Positions 43,843 through 52,983 of a DNA stretch of 64,000 bases are shown here, piece by piece. Each line of letters starts with the position of its first letter. Position 1 is the first letter of the stretch. Origin of the DNA: Palsa-1248 sp963737835 (GTDB lineage: Bacteria > Gemmatimonadota > Gemmatimonadetes > Gemmatimonadales > Gemmatimonadaceae); NCBI GenBank assembly GCA_963737835.1, contig CAVTUH010000001.1, positions 62,001 to 126,000 of the forward strand, read 5' to 3'. The notes beneath the pieces were generated by a model that was not told the DNA's origin, did not search any database, and saw only the letters and a program-made list of their open reading frames with translations. Position numbers and translations under genes: made by a program.

Positions 43843-45945
43843 CTACCGCCTCTCCAACGGAATCAGCCGCACACTCTCGACCCATCCTTCCCGGTCACCA
43901 TTGAGGCGGACGCGGCTCCAGACTCCTTGGGTGCCGAGTGTGCGCGCGACGTCTCCGGCGTCCGCACGGGCGACGTGGTCGGCATCCAGGGCCGGTGAGG
44001 CGTACAGCACCATGCCGCGGTCGACGACCGACAAATGGCGCGCTGCGGCGGCTTCACTTTCGCGAACGGCCACGACGCCCGCGGCGATCGCGCAGCCTGC
44101 CAGCAGCAGCGAGATGGCGGAGACCACCGACTCCCGGCGCGCGACCCGCCACGTGGCTACCGCGCAGGCCAGGAGCCAGAACCCGAGCGCCGCGTCGGCC
44201 GCGAGTGGGGTCGGGATACGTGGGAGGCGAGCGATGGGCCCGTCCTGCGCCGCGCGAACGAGCGTGAGACGATCGCGGATATCGCGCGTGAGGGGGTCGA
44301 TGCGGCCTGCGTGCTGCCAGCCGACGACAGCGTCGGCGGTGTCCCCTGCCGCCCAGGCGGCCGTGCCGGCATTTGCCCATGCGTCCGGCGCATCGGGCGC
44401 CCACTGAGTGACTGCGGCGAACTGAGAGGCAGCCGCTCGGTAGTTCCCGGTGGCATACGCCTTCATGCCGGCTGCGAACGCGGCGGTCGCCATCGCCGGC
44501 TGATCCTGTGCGACCGCTCGCGCGGCGACGGCGCTCGCGACTGCACCGACCATGATCAGCGCAACCGTCGTGCGATCCGACGACCGAGCGGTTTCCCGTC
44601 GACTCTTGCCGCGGCGGGGCCGAGCTTCGGCGACGGCGTTGCGGAACGCGGCGTACGCGTGGACGCAGACATCGCTCGGGAGGATTTCGCCTACCCCGAA
44701 CGCCCCGCGATCGAGCGCGGTCAGCACCCCCTCGGCAACTTCCGCGGTCGCGGCAGTGACGCCCTCGAGCCGCAGCGCGTGAGTGAGCGCGCCACGGTCG
44801 GTCAGCACGGTGGGCGGCAGCACGAACCGCTCCTCGAGGGCGCGGACGTAGGCTCGCCGCACCGTCAACGCGTCGGCGGGCTGTTGACGCCGCGCAAGGG
44901 CGCGAAGCGCTGCTGCGCCCGCGCGGGCGGGATGCTGCGGCTTCCGTGTCCGTCGTCGACGGGCTGCGAGCACGAGGGCGGGGAGCGGCGCCGCAAAGAC
45001 GAGCGCCAGATAGGCGGGCGTCTCATAGAAGGGCCTGCTCAGGGAGCCCCGGTAGGTCATACGCAGCGGCAAGGGAGGCGCCACGTCCGTGCGAGCCGTG
45101 TCGCCCAGGGCGAGGGCGCCCGGCGCGACGTGCACGGCGGATGGTGGCGTGACAGCAACCTCGTACCGCTCGCGATACGGATCGAAGTACGGATATCGCA
45201 CAGACGGCAGGCTGAGATTCCCGCTGTCGCGTGGGGTGATGAGCCAATCGAACTCTTTCGTTCCGCGCACCTGCTCGGTGGTCGTATCGAGGCGCACGCG
45301 GACCTGCGCCGGCACGAGGGTGCCCCACGGCACGGCCACGGCTGGTCGTGGAAAGAGCTTGACGTCGCCCCGCCCAGCGACGCTCAGCGTCAACAACATA
45401 GGATCCCCGACGCGCGCAGCGGCGGAATCCAGGTGGGCGGCAATGGTGACATCGCCGACGGCGCCAACGTAGTCGCTCGGCCGACCGTCGCTCGGAGGTG
45501 CTCGCACCACGACAAGCAGGCTCTCCGCGACGAGCGCATGCGTCTCTTCGCGGCTAAAAAAGCTCGTGGACAACGGCAAGGAGTAGACGAGCTGCGCGCT
45601 CGGGATGGTGTAGCGGCCGGGCAGGAGGGGGAAGAAGGCGCGCTGAAACACGTGCACCTCGTAGACCCGACGTCCAGCGTGCCGTGCGCTCGGCGCACGC
45701 GCGCCCGCGGCCAGCTCGTATGACAGCAGGCCTTGAGCGTCCGGCGGAATGAATTCGGGGTTGTGGCGCAGCCGAAGCCGCAGCTGATCATCGATGAACA
45801 CGCCGACCTGGTACGTCGCCTGTTGGCCGACGTACACAGTGTCGGGTGTCAGGATCGCGTGAAAATTCACGCCCTGAGACGTGTCGATCGGCGCCCGCGC
45901 GACGACCGCGAGCTGTGCCAGAACGGAAAGGGCGAGGCCTACCAA
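43843..45945 (-). CDS. batD: BatD-like protein fused to BatE-like TPR and SH3 domain
   Basis: The 700-residue product has an N-terminal signal-like helix. BatD-type beta-sandwich domains follow (VNFHAILTPDTVYVGQQATYQVGVFIDD in parts; later DVTIAAHLDSAAARVGDPMLLTLSVAGRGDVKLFPRPAV in parts), then a transmembrane segment near 310-330. A second hydrophobic segment precedes a TPR-like region (MKAYATGNYRAAASQFAAVTQWAPDAPDAW in parts). After two more TM segments comes an SH3b-like C-terminus (VLYASPALDADHVARADAGDVA). Normally BatD and BatE are separate proteins, so this is a fusion. It is the last gene of the moxR-Bat operon. BatB/C overlaps it by 7 bp. Confidence 0.8.
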   Translation of the reverse strand: MVGLALSVLAQLAVVARAPIDTSQGVNFHAILTPDTVYVGQQATYQVGVFIDDQLRLRLRHNPEFIPPDAQGLLSYELAAGARAPSARHAGRRVYEVHVFQRAFFPLLPGRYTIPSAQLVYSLPLSTSFFSREETHALVAESLLVVVRAPPSDGRPSDYVGAVGDVTIAAHLDSAAARVGDPMLLTLSVAGRGDVKLFPRPAVAVPWGTLVPAQVRVRLDTTTEQVRGTKEFDWLITPRDSGNLSLPSVRYPYFDPYRERYEVAVTPPSAVHVAPGALALGDTARTDVAPPLPLRMTYRGSLSRPFYETPAYLALVFAAPLPALVLAARRRRTRKPQHPARAGAAALRALARRQQPADALTVRRAYVRALEERFVLPPTVLTDRGALTHALRLEGVTAATAEVAEGVLTALDRGAFGVGEILPSDVCVHAYAAFRNAVAEARPRRGKSRRETARSSDRTTVALIMVGAVASAVAARAVAQDQPAMATAAFAAGMKAYATGNYRAAASQFAAVTQWAPDAPDAWANAGTAAWAAGDTADAVVGWQHAGRIDPLTRDIRDRLTLVRAAQDGPIARLPRIPTPLAADAALGFWLLACAVATWRVARRESVVSAISLLLAGCAIAAGVVAVRESEAAAARHLSVVDRGMVLYASPALDADHVARADAGDVARTLGTQGVWSRVRLNGDREGWVESVRLIPLERR

Positions 45946-47639
45946 TCTCGCCCCCCGGGTGGCACGTCAGTCTGGGACTGACGTTGCGACTTGCCGAGGA
46001 CCTCTCGCTCTTCGCGGGCCGCATTGTTCAGGATCTCTTCAGCCTGCCGCTGCGCGAGCCCCTGGGTCGCTCCCGAGTTATTTCCGGTCGACGGGGGCGT
46101 CGACGCACCGCCGCCGCCGCCGCCCGATCCGCCTCCTCCACCACCACCTTCGCGCTTCCGCAGCGCGAGCTCGTAGTTCCAACGCGCGTCGTCATCCTGC
46201 GGTCGGGCAATGAGGACACGCTTGTATGCATCGAGCGCTGCATCGAGGTCCGTGACGCCGCTGTCTCCATGGGCCGCGAGGCCGCGGCGCAGATGCGCGA
46301 GGCCCAGGTTGAACCAGGAGCGATACCGCACGTCGGCGTCGCGCAAGTCAGCAGCTTGCGAGAGCGTCGAGATCGCGCTCTCCACCGAATCGGCGGCGAG
46401 CAGCGCGGTGCCATAGTTGTACAGCGTTTGGGGTGAATGATCACCCGCCTCTATCGCTCGCCGGTACGCGACCAGGCGGTCGAGGGGCGTGCCGCGCTGT
46501 GGGGGCGGCCACATCGCGGGAAGACTCAAGCCCATGACGAGCGCTGCCGCGGCGGTCGCGCGTGGCGGATGCGTCGGAGTGGCCGAGGCACGGAGACGCT
46601 CGCGGCGCGCCCCGGCTCGCCGTGTGTCACCGAGCAGCGTATCGAGCAGCAGCAGCAGAACGGCCGGCGCGAGGAAGAGCTGATAGCGCGGCGTCCGTTC
46701 GTCCTCTTCCTCGACCGTGCGCCGCGCGACGCGGAGCTTGGCCAGTGCCCGGCGGACGTTGGACGGCTTGTCCGTCGTGCCGGCGGGGATGAAGGTACCG
46801 TGCGCGGCAGCGGCGGCGGCCTGAAGGAGCGCTGGCACGTAATGCGTTACGACGACGGCCCCATTCTCATCGCGCTTGAGCGTCGTGGTGCTGCCAGCCG
46901 TCAACGGGATGGTCGACCCTTGCTCGCTCCCGTAGCCGACCGTCACCAGGCTGATGCCGTTCTCTGCCGCCTGCGCGGCAGCGGCGCGCACCTCTTCTTC
47001 CGACTCCCACCCTTCCCCGTCGCTCATGATCACGATGGCGCGGTCGCTCGCCGTGCGCGTCGAGACCAGCAGATCCGTGGCTTGCCGAATCGCCCGGGCG
47101 ATCGATGTGCCGGGTTGCCCGACAACCAATGGGTCGAGATTGTCGAGAAAGAGTGCCAGGGCCCCATCGTCCACCGTGAGTGGAGAGAGGATGTAGCTCC
47201 GCCCGGCGAACGCGATCAGTGCGGTTCGGTCTCCCGGGCTCACGGAGCGCAAGATGCGCACGTCCTGCTTGGCTCGCTCCAGACGGCTCGGACGTTCATC
47301 GGTAGCGAGCATGGAGAGCGAGGCATCGATGGCGACGACGACGTCCGCTCCCGCGGTCCGGATCGCCCGACGCTGCGCACCCCACCGCGGTCCTGCGAAC
47401 GCGACCGCCATGCACGCCACGGCGCCACCGAGCAGCAGCATGCGCACGCCCGGCCTCAGCGAGCGGATCCCGGGGAAGATGCGCGCCACGGTGACCGGAT
47501 TGCCGAGGCGTGCAATCCGGCGGCGGCGGTCCCGTTCGCGCCGCACGAGCAGCGCGACCACCAGGAGAGGAAGCAGGAGGGCTCCCAGCAACCACTCGGG
47601 CCGCTCCACCAGAGCGAGGTTCGACACGAGCGGACTCAT
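45939..47639 (-). CDS. batB: von Willebrand factor A and TPR protein (BatB-BatC fusion)
   Basis: The 566-residue product starts with two TM helices (LLLPLLVVALLV; LLLGGAVACMAVAFAG). A VWA domain follows with the MIDAS motif DASLSM (about 105-110) and IIMSDGEGWESE. A third TM segment near 330-345 leads to a tetratricopeptide region (DAALDAYKRVLIARPQDDDARWNYELAL in parts) and a Gly-rich linker GGGGGGSGGGGGG. Aerotolerance BatB and BatC are usually two genes. The function is thought to be envelope stress or complex assembly with MoxR ATPases, which is inferred from family literature. It follows the BatA gene by 22 bp. Confidence 0.85.
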   Translation of the reverse strand: MSPLVSNLALVERPEWLLGALLLPLLVVALLVRRERDRRRRIARLGNPVTVARIFPGIRSLRPGVRMLLLGGAVACMAVAFAGPRWGAQRRAIRTAGADVVVAIDASLSMLATDERPSRLERAKQDVRILRSVSPGDRTALIAFAGRSYILSPLTVDDGALALFLDNLDPLVVGQPGTSIARAIRQATDLLVSTRTASDRAIVIMSDGEGWESEEEVRAAAAQAAENGISLVTVGYGSEQGSTIPLTAGSTTTLKRDENGAVVVTHYVPALLQAAAAAAHGTFIPAGTTDKPSNVRRALAKLRVARRTVEEEDERTPRYQLFLAPAVLLLLLDTLLGDTRRAGARRERLRASATPTHPPRATAAAALVMGLSLPAMWPPPQRGTPLDRLVAYRRAIEAGDHSPQTLYNYGTALLAADSVESAISTLSQAADLRDADVRYRSWFNLGLAHLRRGLAAHGDSGVTDLDAALDAYKRVLIARPQDDDARWNYELALRKREGGGGGGGSGGGGGGASTPPSTGNNSGATQGLAQRQAEEILNNAAREEREVLGKSQRQSQTDVPPGGRDW

Positions 47640-47661
47640 GCCCCGATGCCTCGAGCCGTGA

Positions 47662-48654
47662 TCATGTCAGCGGTCCTCGCCACGCCAGCAGCCCCAACTC
47701 GAGCACGAGCGCGATCATGGCCGCTTCGAGCGGCCAGCGAAACTGCTCCGCGTAGCGCACATAGGTCTGCATGCGCACGGGTGCGCGCTCGAGTTGATCG
47801 ATCTCCTGGTAGATCTGTCGCAATGCCGCCGCGTCGCGAGCGCGGAAGAACCGTGCATGCGTCGTCCGTGCGATATCCGACAGCAGTCGTTCGTCGATGC
47901 GCACTTCCTGATTTTCGTAGCGCAGCCCAAACAACCCGCGCCCGACGGGAACCGGAGCCAGTCCCTCGGTGCCAATGCCAATCGTGTAGATCTTGATCCC
48001 AAATGCCGCTGCGGCCCTTGCCGCTGTGCGAGGATCGATGGACCCCCGGTTGTTGACGCCATCGGTGGCCAAGATCATGACGCGCGACCGTCCGGGGGCG
48101 ACACGCAAACGGTTCGCCGCAGTCGCGATCGCGGTACCGATAGCGGTCCCGTCGTCCAACTGGCCAGCCTGCAAGTTGTCAATTGCGGACGTGACGACAC
48201 CGTAGTCCAGCGTGAGCGGCACCTGGGTCAACGCATCGCCGGCAAAGGACACGACCCCGATCCGATCGGCCGCCCGCCCGGAGACGAAACGTTTCATGGT
48301 CTCCTTGGCGACCTCCAGTCGATTCTCCGGTTGGAAGTCGAGTGCGAGCATAGAGCTCGACAGGTCGATGACCAGCATGATGTTGATGCCGTCGCCGGTG
48401 ATGGTCTCGCTTTGGGATCCGAACCGCGGGCGCGCAACGGCGACGATGGCGGCGGCGATCGCGAGATTGCGCAACGCGAAGAGCAGCCACCCGAGGGCGC
48501 GTCCGCGCCGCGGCCCGGCAGCGAGCGGTGCGACGCGCGATAGCGTGACCGCGCTCGGGCGGCGAAGCCGGCAATGCAGCCACCACAGCGGCAGAGCCAG
48601 GAGGGCCAGCAGCACCCAAGGCGTGCCAAAACCGAAGGCGGCAGCGGAGCTCAT
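47662..48654 (-). CDS. batA: von Willebrand factor A domain protein (BatA-like)
   Basis: The 330-residue product has two N-terminal TM helices (VLLALLALPLWWLH; LAIAAAIVAVARP). A VWA domain carries MIDAS DLSSSM, with VILATDGVNNRG-type loop (MILATDGVNNRGSID), and a C-terminal TM helix. This is the standard BatA layout. It overlaps the preceding DUF4381-like gene by 4 bp, forming moxR-DUF58-DUF4381-batA-batB/C-batD/E. Confidence 0.9.
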   Translation of the reverse strand: MSSAAAFGFGTPWVLLALLALPLWWLHCRLRRPSAVTLSRVAPLAAGPRRGRALGWLLFALRNLAIAAAIVAVARPRFGSQSETITGDGINIMLVIDLSSSMLALDFQPENRLEVAKETMKRFVSGRAADRIGVVSFAGDALTQVPLTLDYGVVTSAIDNLQAGQLDDGTAIGTAIATAANRLRVAPGRSRVMILATDGVNNRGSIDPRTAARAAAAFGIKIYTIGIGTEGLAPVPVGRGLFGLRYENQEVRIDERLLSDIARTTHARFFRARDAAALRQIYQEIDQLERAPVRMQTYVRYAEQFRWPLEAAMIALVLELGLLAWRGPLT

Positions 48655-49742
48655 GCTGCGCGTCCCTTGGAGCCAATGGCGCGCGCCGTTCGCCGCTCCT
48701 CGAACTCGCGCGACGTCTGCCGCGCCGCCGCCTCTCGGGCGGCTGCGGCGGCCGCGGTCACGGCGGTATCAATGTCGCTCATGAGCACGTGCGCGGCACG
48801 GGACGTTTGGGTGACGGTCTCGGCGTTCATGTGCTGGCCCGCAAACTTGACGAGGTCGATCTGCACGAGCAGAGCTCGCAGGCGATCGAGCGGCACGCGT
48901 GCATCGTCGTACAATGCGGTCACGAGCTCACTGGTCGTGGACGACAACGGGGCGTCTGGCAGACGTCGCGCGAGAAATCGTCGCACGACGTCCGCGACCA
49001 ATGTCACGTAGCGACCCCATTCGCCCGCTTCGACCAACCCGAGGTGCTCGAGGTCACCCAGTTCCCGCTCGGCTGTGGCGAGAGGTCCCGGCGGCGCCAC
49101 TGGCCGACGCGCTCGGCGCCGTAGCCAGCGGACGAGCAGCCATCCGATGAGCAGGACGGCGACAGCGGCGCCGACGAGCACCCACCGCCACCACCACGGC
49201 TCCCGGTCGGGATAATACGCACGCGCAGGACGTGGCGCGCGCGCGGCTCCGCGTGGCGGCACCGTGGCGGCGACGATCACACTGAGCGGGCGGAGCGCAA
49301 TGGCGTGTTCGCCACCTCGGTCCACGACGACGACGTTCCCAAGAGCAATCGGGAGCCGGCCTACGTCCCACGCGGCAAGCCGGTAGATCGCAGTCACGTC
49401 CGTGCCGACCGAATCGGAGCGACTGCGCTCAGTAGCCGGATCGAGTGCTTCTACGGCCGTCCCAGAATCGGGCCCGGCGGGAAACTGGACGCGTGTGCCG
49501 GCAGGCGCCCTGACATGCACAGCAACGTGAAATGGCAACCCGACGGCGACGGTCTCCGGTGCGACCCTGACCTGATAGTCGAAGCCCGGAGGCAGAGGCG
49601 GGGGCACGGCGGGCGCGCTGGGCACGCCCTGCGGGGTGGCCGCAGGCGCTGGGCGCGCGGGCCGGCGAGCGGCTTGCGCCTGCAGAGTCGCCGTCCAAGC
49701 AGCGAGTGTCCACGAGAGCACCAGCGCCTTGCGGATGGCCAC
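48651..49742 (-). CDS. Membrane protein of MoxR-associated operon (DUF4381/BatD-like)
   Basis: The GTG at 49742 has GGAGG five bases upstream. The 363-residue product has a signal peptide, a Pro/Ala-rich linker and a beta-sandwich region (FDYQVRVAPETVAVGLPFHVAV in parts). One TM helix follows (WVLVGAAVAVLLIGWLLVRWL) and then an about 170-residue cytoplasmic helical domain that includes YVTLVADVVRRFLARRLPDAPL. This topology fits DUF4381 or a short BatD. It lies between the DUF58 and BatA genes, overlapping the latter by 4 bp. The two-domain arrangement means the first half could be another BatD-type sandwich. Confidence 0.75.
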   Translation of the reverse strand: MAIRKALVLSWTLAAWTATLQAQAARRPARPAPAATPQGVPSAPAVPPPLPPGFDYQVRVAPETVAVGLPFHVAVHVRAPAGTRVQFPAGPDSGTAVEALDPATERSRSDSVGTDVTAIYRLAAWDVGRLPIALGNVVVVDRGGEHAIALRPLSVIVAATVPPRGAARAPRPARAYYPDREPWWWRWVLVGAAVAVLLIGWLLVRWLRRRARRPVAPPGPLATAERELGDLEHLGLVEAGEWGRYVTLVADVVRRFLARRLPDAPLSSTTSELVTALYDDARVPLDRLRALLVQIDLVKFAGQHMNAETVTQTSRAAHVLMSDIDTAVTAAAAAAREAAARQTSREFEERRTARAIGSKGRAA

Positions 49743-49755
49743 GTTGCCTCCGAGC

Positions 49756-50676
49756 TCACGCCGTCCGGCGGCGGGCGCGGGTTTCCCGCCTCCGAAAGAA
49801 CTTGAGCAAGGGCTCGACAATGCCACCATCCGTGCCGATGACGACCTCGTCGATCGCCAATTGGCGGAAAAGCTGTCGCCGCGCTTGTCGATCCTGCATC
49901 ATCCGACGCTCATAGTTGAGTCGCACCGCTCGGGCGCTCGTGTCGACATCGACCAACTGGCCGGTCTCGGGATCCGCGAATCGAACAATACCTGCGTCGG
50001 GCAGCATCCGCTCGAGTGGATCCTCGATCGCCACGGCGACGACATCGTGCCGTTGGGCGATGCCGCGCAAGGCTCGTGCAAAATCCGGTGCCTGGAAGTC
50101 GGATACGATAAAGACGATGGTCCGGTGCTTGAGCAGGCGGGTCAAGTACATCAGCGCCCCGGACACGTCCGTACCCAGGTGCGTCGGCTGGAAGGCCAGG
50201 AAGTCCCGGATGACGCGCAGGGCGTGCCGTCGTCCCTTCCGCGGCGGGACTACCAGCTCGATGCGGTCGGTGAAGAGGAGCGTTCCGACGCGGTCGTTGT
50301 TCCGCACGGCGGACATCGCGAGCACCGTCGCCAGCTCGCTCGCGATCTCGCCCTTGAAGCGGCGCGCACTGCCGAATTGCTCGGAGCCGGACACGTCCAT
50401 CACGAGCATCACGGTGAGCTCGCGTTCCTCAATGTATCGCTTGACGAAGGGCCGCCGCATGCGGGCGGTCACGTTCCAATCGATCGATCGCACCTCGTCG
50501 CCGGGCAGGTACTCCCGCACCTCGGCGAACTCCATTCCCTGCCCCTTGAATACGGAACGGTACTCGCCCACAAAGAGCGAGTTGACCAAACGACGGGTTT
50601 GGAGCTCGATGAGCTTGACCTGCTGCAGAACGGCGGCCGAGACCCCGATTGGGATCGGCGCCGCGCTGGCGGTCAC
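49756..50676 (-). CDS. DUF58 domain protein (MoxR-associated)
   Basis: The 306-residue product has the DUF58 signature GMEFAEVREYLPGDEVRSIDWNVTARMRRPFVKRYIEER (in parts: EYLPGDEVRSIDWN; RPFVKRY). A VWA-like Rossmann domain follows with MLVMDVSGSE (a degenerate MIDAS DVSGS). DUF58 proteins are regular neighbours of MoxR AAA+ ATPases and are thought to help assemble metal-dependent or surface complexes. It overlaps the moxR gene by 4 bp. Confidence 0.93.
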   Translation of the reverse strand: MTASAAPIPIGVSAAVLQQVKLIELQTRRLVNSLFVGEYRSVFKGQGMEFAEVREYLPGDEVRSIDWNVTARMRRPFVKRYIEERELTVMLVMDVSGSEQFGSARRFKGEIASELATVLAMSAVRNNDRVGTLLFTDRIELVVPPRKGRRHALRVIRDFLAFQPTHLGTDVSGALMYLTRLLKHRTIVFIVSDFQAPDFARALRGIAQRHDVVAVAIEDPLERMLPDAGIVRFADPETGQLVDVDTSARAVRLNYERRMMQDRQARRQLFRQLAIDEVVIGTDGGIVEPLLKFFRRRETRARRRTA

Positions 50677-51719
50677 GGGCTTTCCACGGCGCCGAGCACG
50701 CGCTGCACGATCCGGTCGCTCGTCACCGATTCCGCTTCAGCCTCGAACGAGGTCAGGATCCGATGTCGCAGGACGTCGGGTGCGACGGCCTTCACGTCGT
50801 CCGGCATGACGAAATTCCGTCCTCTAAGAAATGCGTGCGCCCGCGACGCCTGTGCGAGCGCGATCGTCGCCCGAGGGCTCGCACCAAACTCGATCAATGG
50901 CACGAGGTCGCGCAGCCCCGCGTCGCCTGGCGAGCGCGTCGCATGGACGATCTCGACGATATAGTCCACCACGCGCTCGTCCATGTAGAGTTCCGCGATG
51001 CGGTGGCGAGCCTCGAGAATCGCGGCGGGAGTGGCCACTCGGTCGATGGGAATCGTCTCACCGCCGGCCATCCGGCGCATGATCTCCTTCTCTTCCTCAC
51101 GCGTGGGATAGCCGACCCGGAGCTTCATCATGAAGCGATCGACCTGAGCCTCGGGTAGCGGATACGTCCCCTCTTGCTCAATGGGGTTCTGCGTCGCAAG
51201 CACCAGGAACGGCTCGTCCAGCACATGCGTAATACCCCCGATCGTGACCTGATGCTCCTGCATGGCCTCGAGCAGAGCGGCCTGCACTTTGGCAGGCGCA
51301 CGGTTGATCTCGTCAGCCAGGATGACATTGGCGAAGATCGGTCCACGCTTGACCGAGAACTGGCCGTTGGACTGGTCGTACACCTGCGTACCAATAACGT
51401 CGGCCGGCAGGAGATCGGGGGTAAACTGAATGCGCTGGAAGGTGGTCCGGATCGTCTCGGCCAGCGTCCTGACGGTGAGTGTCTTGGCGAGCCCGGGCAC
51501 GCCTTCGAGCAACACATGTCCGCCTGTGAGGAGACTGATCAACAGGCGCTCCACCATGTAATCCTGGCCGACGACGCGGCGCGCAACCTGGCGCGTGACC
51601 GCTTGTGCGAGCGCGACGTCGGCCGGACCGACCGATGGGCTCGAGGCTGGACCCGCGAGTCGCCGATCGCCCGCCTCCCGGGCGACCGCCCCGCGTTCTG
51701 TCAGGGCTCGGTCGGCCAT
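50673..51719 (-). CDS. moxR: MoxR-family AAA+ ATPase
   Basis: The 348-residue product is a MoxR AAA+ protein. Walker A is GVPGLAKT, Walker B region is VILADEINRAPAKVQAALLEAMQE (in parts), and QNPIEQEGTYPLPEAQVDRFMMK is the MoxR fingerprint. MoxR ATPases act as chaperones for VWA-domain proteins, and here five downstream genes (DUF58, DUF4381-like, BatA, BatB/C and BatD/E) form the classic set. It is the first gene of the operon, and its 5' end overlaps the 3' end of rluB by 19 bp. Confidence 0.96.
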   Translation of the reverse strand: MADRALTERGAVAREAGDRRLAGPASSPSVGPADVALAQAVTRQVARRVVGQDYMVERLLISLLTGGHVLLEGVPGLAKTLTVRTLAETIRTTFQRIQFTPDLLPADVIGTQVYDQSNGQFSVKRGPIFANVILADEINRAPAKVQAALLEAMQEHQVTIGGITHVLDEPFLVLATQNPIEQEGTYPLPEAQVDRFMMKLRVGYPTREEEKEIMRRMAGGETIPIDRVATPAAILEARHRIAELYMDERVVDYIVEIVHATRSPGDAGLRDLVPLIEFGASPRATIALAQASRAHAFLRGRNFVMPDDVKAVAPDVLRHRILTSFEAEAESVTSDRIVQRVLGAVESP

Positions 51720-52447
51720 GGGCGCGCCTCGAGTTGGTGAATCTCCCGTTTGGTCAGCGGCCGAACGGCTCCGACCGGCAGCGTCCCCAGCGCGATTGGG
51801 CCGAAGCGCGTCCGCACGAGCCGTTCCAGTGACAGCCCGACCGCTTCACACGCGCGGCGAACCTCGCGAGTCCGGCCTTCGGTGAGTGTAATCTCGATCT
51901 CCCACCGACGCTGTCCGGCGGACCGCGCGGTCGCCGCAACCGGCTGCATCCAGCCATCCTCCAACTCGACGCCGGCGCGTAGCGCGCGCGCGGCAGCGAC
52001 GGCGTTGCCCTGTACCGTCGCGACGTAGGTGCGCTCCAGCCCGAAGCTCGGGTGGGTCAATCGGTGCGCCGCCGCGCCGTCCGTGGTCAACAGGAGCACA
52101 CCCTCAGTCATGTAATCCAGACGCCCAACATACGTGAGGCCCGGCCGGCGGAGTGCCGGTGGGACGAGGTCGAAAACGGTCCGGCGCCCAGCCGCCCGTT
52201 CATCGCGCGCTGTGGTAAGGACGCCTGGGGGCTTGTGAAGTACCAACCACTCCACGGGGCCGGGCGGTGTGATCTCCGCTCCGTCCACCGAGATCCGGTC
52301 GTGCACAGGATCGACCGTCTGCCCGACTGCCGCGACTTCTCCATTTACGCGGACGCGGCCGGCCGCCACGAGCTCGTCGGCTTTGCGCCGCGACCCTATG
52401 CCAGCACGCGCGAGGGCCCGTTGGATCCGCACCGGCCCACCCGTCAC
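51701..52447 (-). CDS. rluB: 23S rRNA pseudouridine synthase, RluB/RsuA family
   Basis: RsuA/RluB-type enzymes make pseudouridine in the large-subunit rRNA (RluB at 2605) or 16S rRNA (RsuA). The 248-residue product has an S4 domain (IQRALARAGIGSRRKADELVAAGRVRVNGE in parts; 8-60). The catalytic block is GLTYVGRLDYMTEGVLLLT (Asp111). The C-terminus has LTEGRTREVRRACEAVG and RTRFGPIALGTLPVG. The family member cannot be fixed from sequence alone, but association with scpAB favours RluB. It overlaps scpB by 4 bp. Confidence 0.92.
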   Translation of the reverse strand: MTGGPVRIQRALARAGIGSRRKADELVAAGRVRVNGEVAAVGQTVDPVHDRISVDGAEITPPGPVEWLVLHKPPGVLTTARDERAAGRRTVFDLVPPALRRPGLTYVGRLDYMTEGVLLLTTDGAAAHRLTHPSFGLERTYVATVQGNAVAAARALRAGVELEDGWMQPVAATARSAGQRRWEIEITLTEGRTREVRRACEAVGLSLERLVRTRFGPIALGTLPVGAVRPLTKREIHQLEARPWPTEP

Positions 52448-52983
52448 GGCTCCGGAGCCGGACGCAGCGCCACGGCCAGCTCGTCGGCTCGTGGCAACTC
52501 CCCGAGATGACGGAGCGAGAACAACTCGAGAAACGTCGGTGTCGTCCCGTACAACAGGGGACGTCCAAGCGCGTCGGCTTTTCCAACGACGTCGACCAGG
52601 CCTCGCTCGAGCAGCGACTTGAGGATGGACCCCGCCGACACACCGCGAATCTCCTCGATATCCGCGCGCGTGATCGGTTGGCGATAGGCGATCAAAGCCA
52701 ATGTCTCGAGCGCTGCGGCCGACAGTCGGTGCGGGCGGGTAGCCAACTGGGCCCGTTCAATGGCCGTCGTATACTCGGGCCGCGTCAGGAGCTGCCAGCC
52801 GCCTGCGACCTCGACGAGCTCGATGCCATGTCCGGCCTCGTCATAGTGGTGGCGGAGCTCGTCGAGCGCGGCCTGCAAATCGTCGACGCTCGCATCGGGT
52901 TCCAGCGCGCCGAGCGTCTCGATTGATGCAGGTACGCCGCTCGCGAAGAGCGCCGCTTCAAGCAGCTGCGCTAGCGGTGTCAT
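52444..52983 (-). CDS. scpB: Segregation and condensation protein B
   Basis: ScpB is the winged-helix partner of the SMC-ScpA-ScpB condensin. The ATG at 52983 gives 179 residues: PLAQLLEAALFASGVPASIE, then the winged-helix block TRPHRLSAAALETLALIAYRQPITRADIEEIRG (in parts) and LLYGTTPTFLELFSL. Further upstream in frame the sequence is low-complexity shadow of the scpA gene, so the ATG is favoured. It overlaps scpA by 26 bp. Confidence 0.95.
   Translation of the reverse strand: MTPLAQLLEAALFASGVPASIETLGALEPDASVDDLQAALDELRHHYDEAGHGIELVEVAGGWQLLTRPEYTTAIERAQLATRPHRLSAAALETLALIAYRQPITRADIEEIRGVSAGSILKSLLERGLVDVVGKADALGRPLLYGTTPTFLELFSLRHLGELPRADELAVALRPAPEP

Noticed and set aside
44035..47996. 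Long plus-strand frames opposite the Bat genes (562 and 519 codons)
   Set aside because: The minus strand has VWA, TPR and BatD domains; the plus frames have none.
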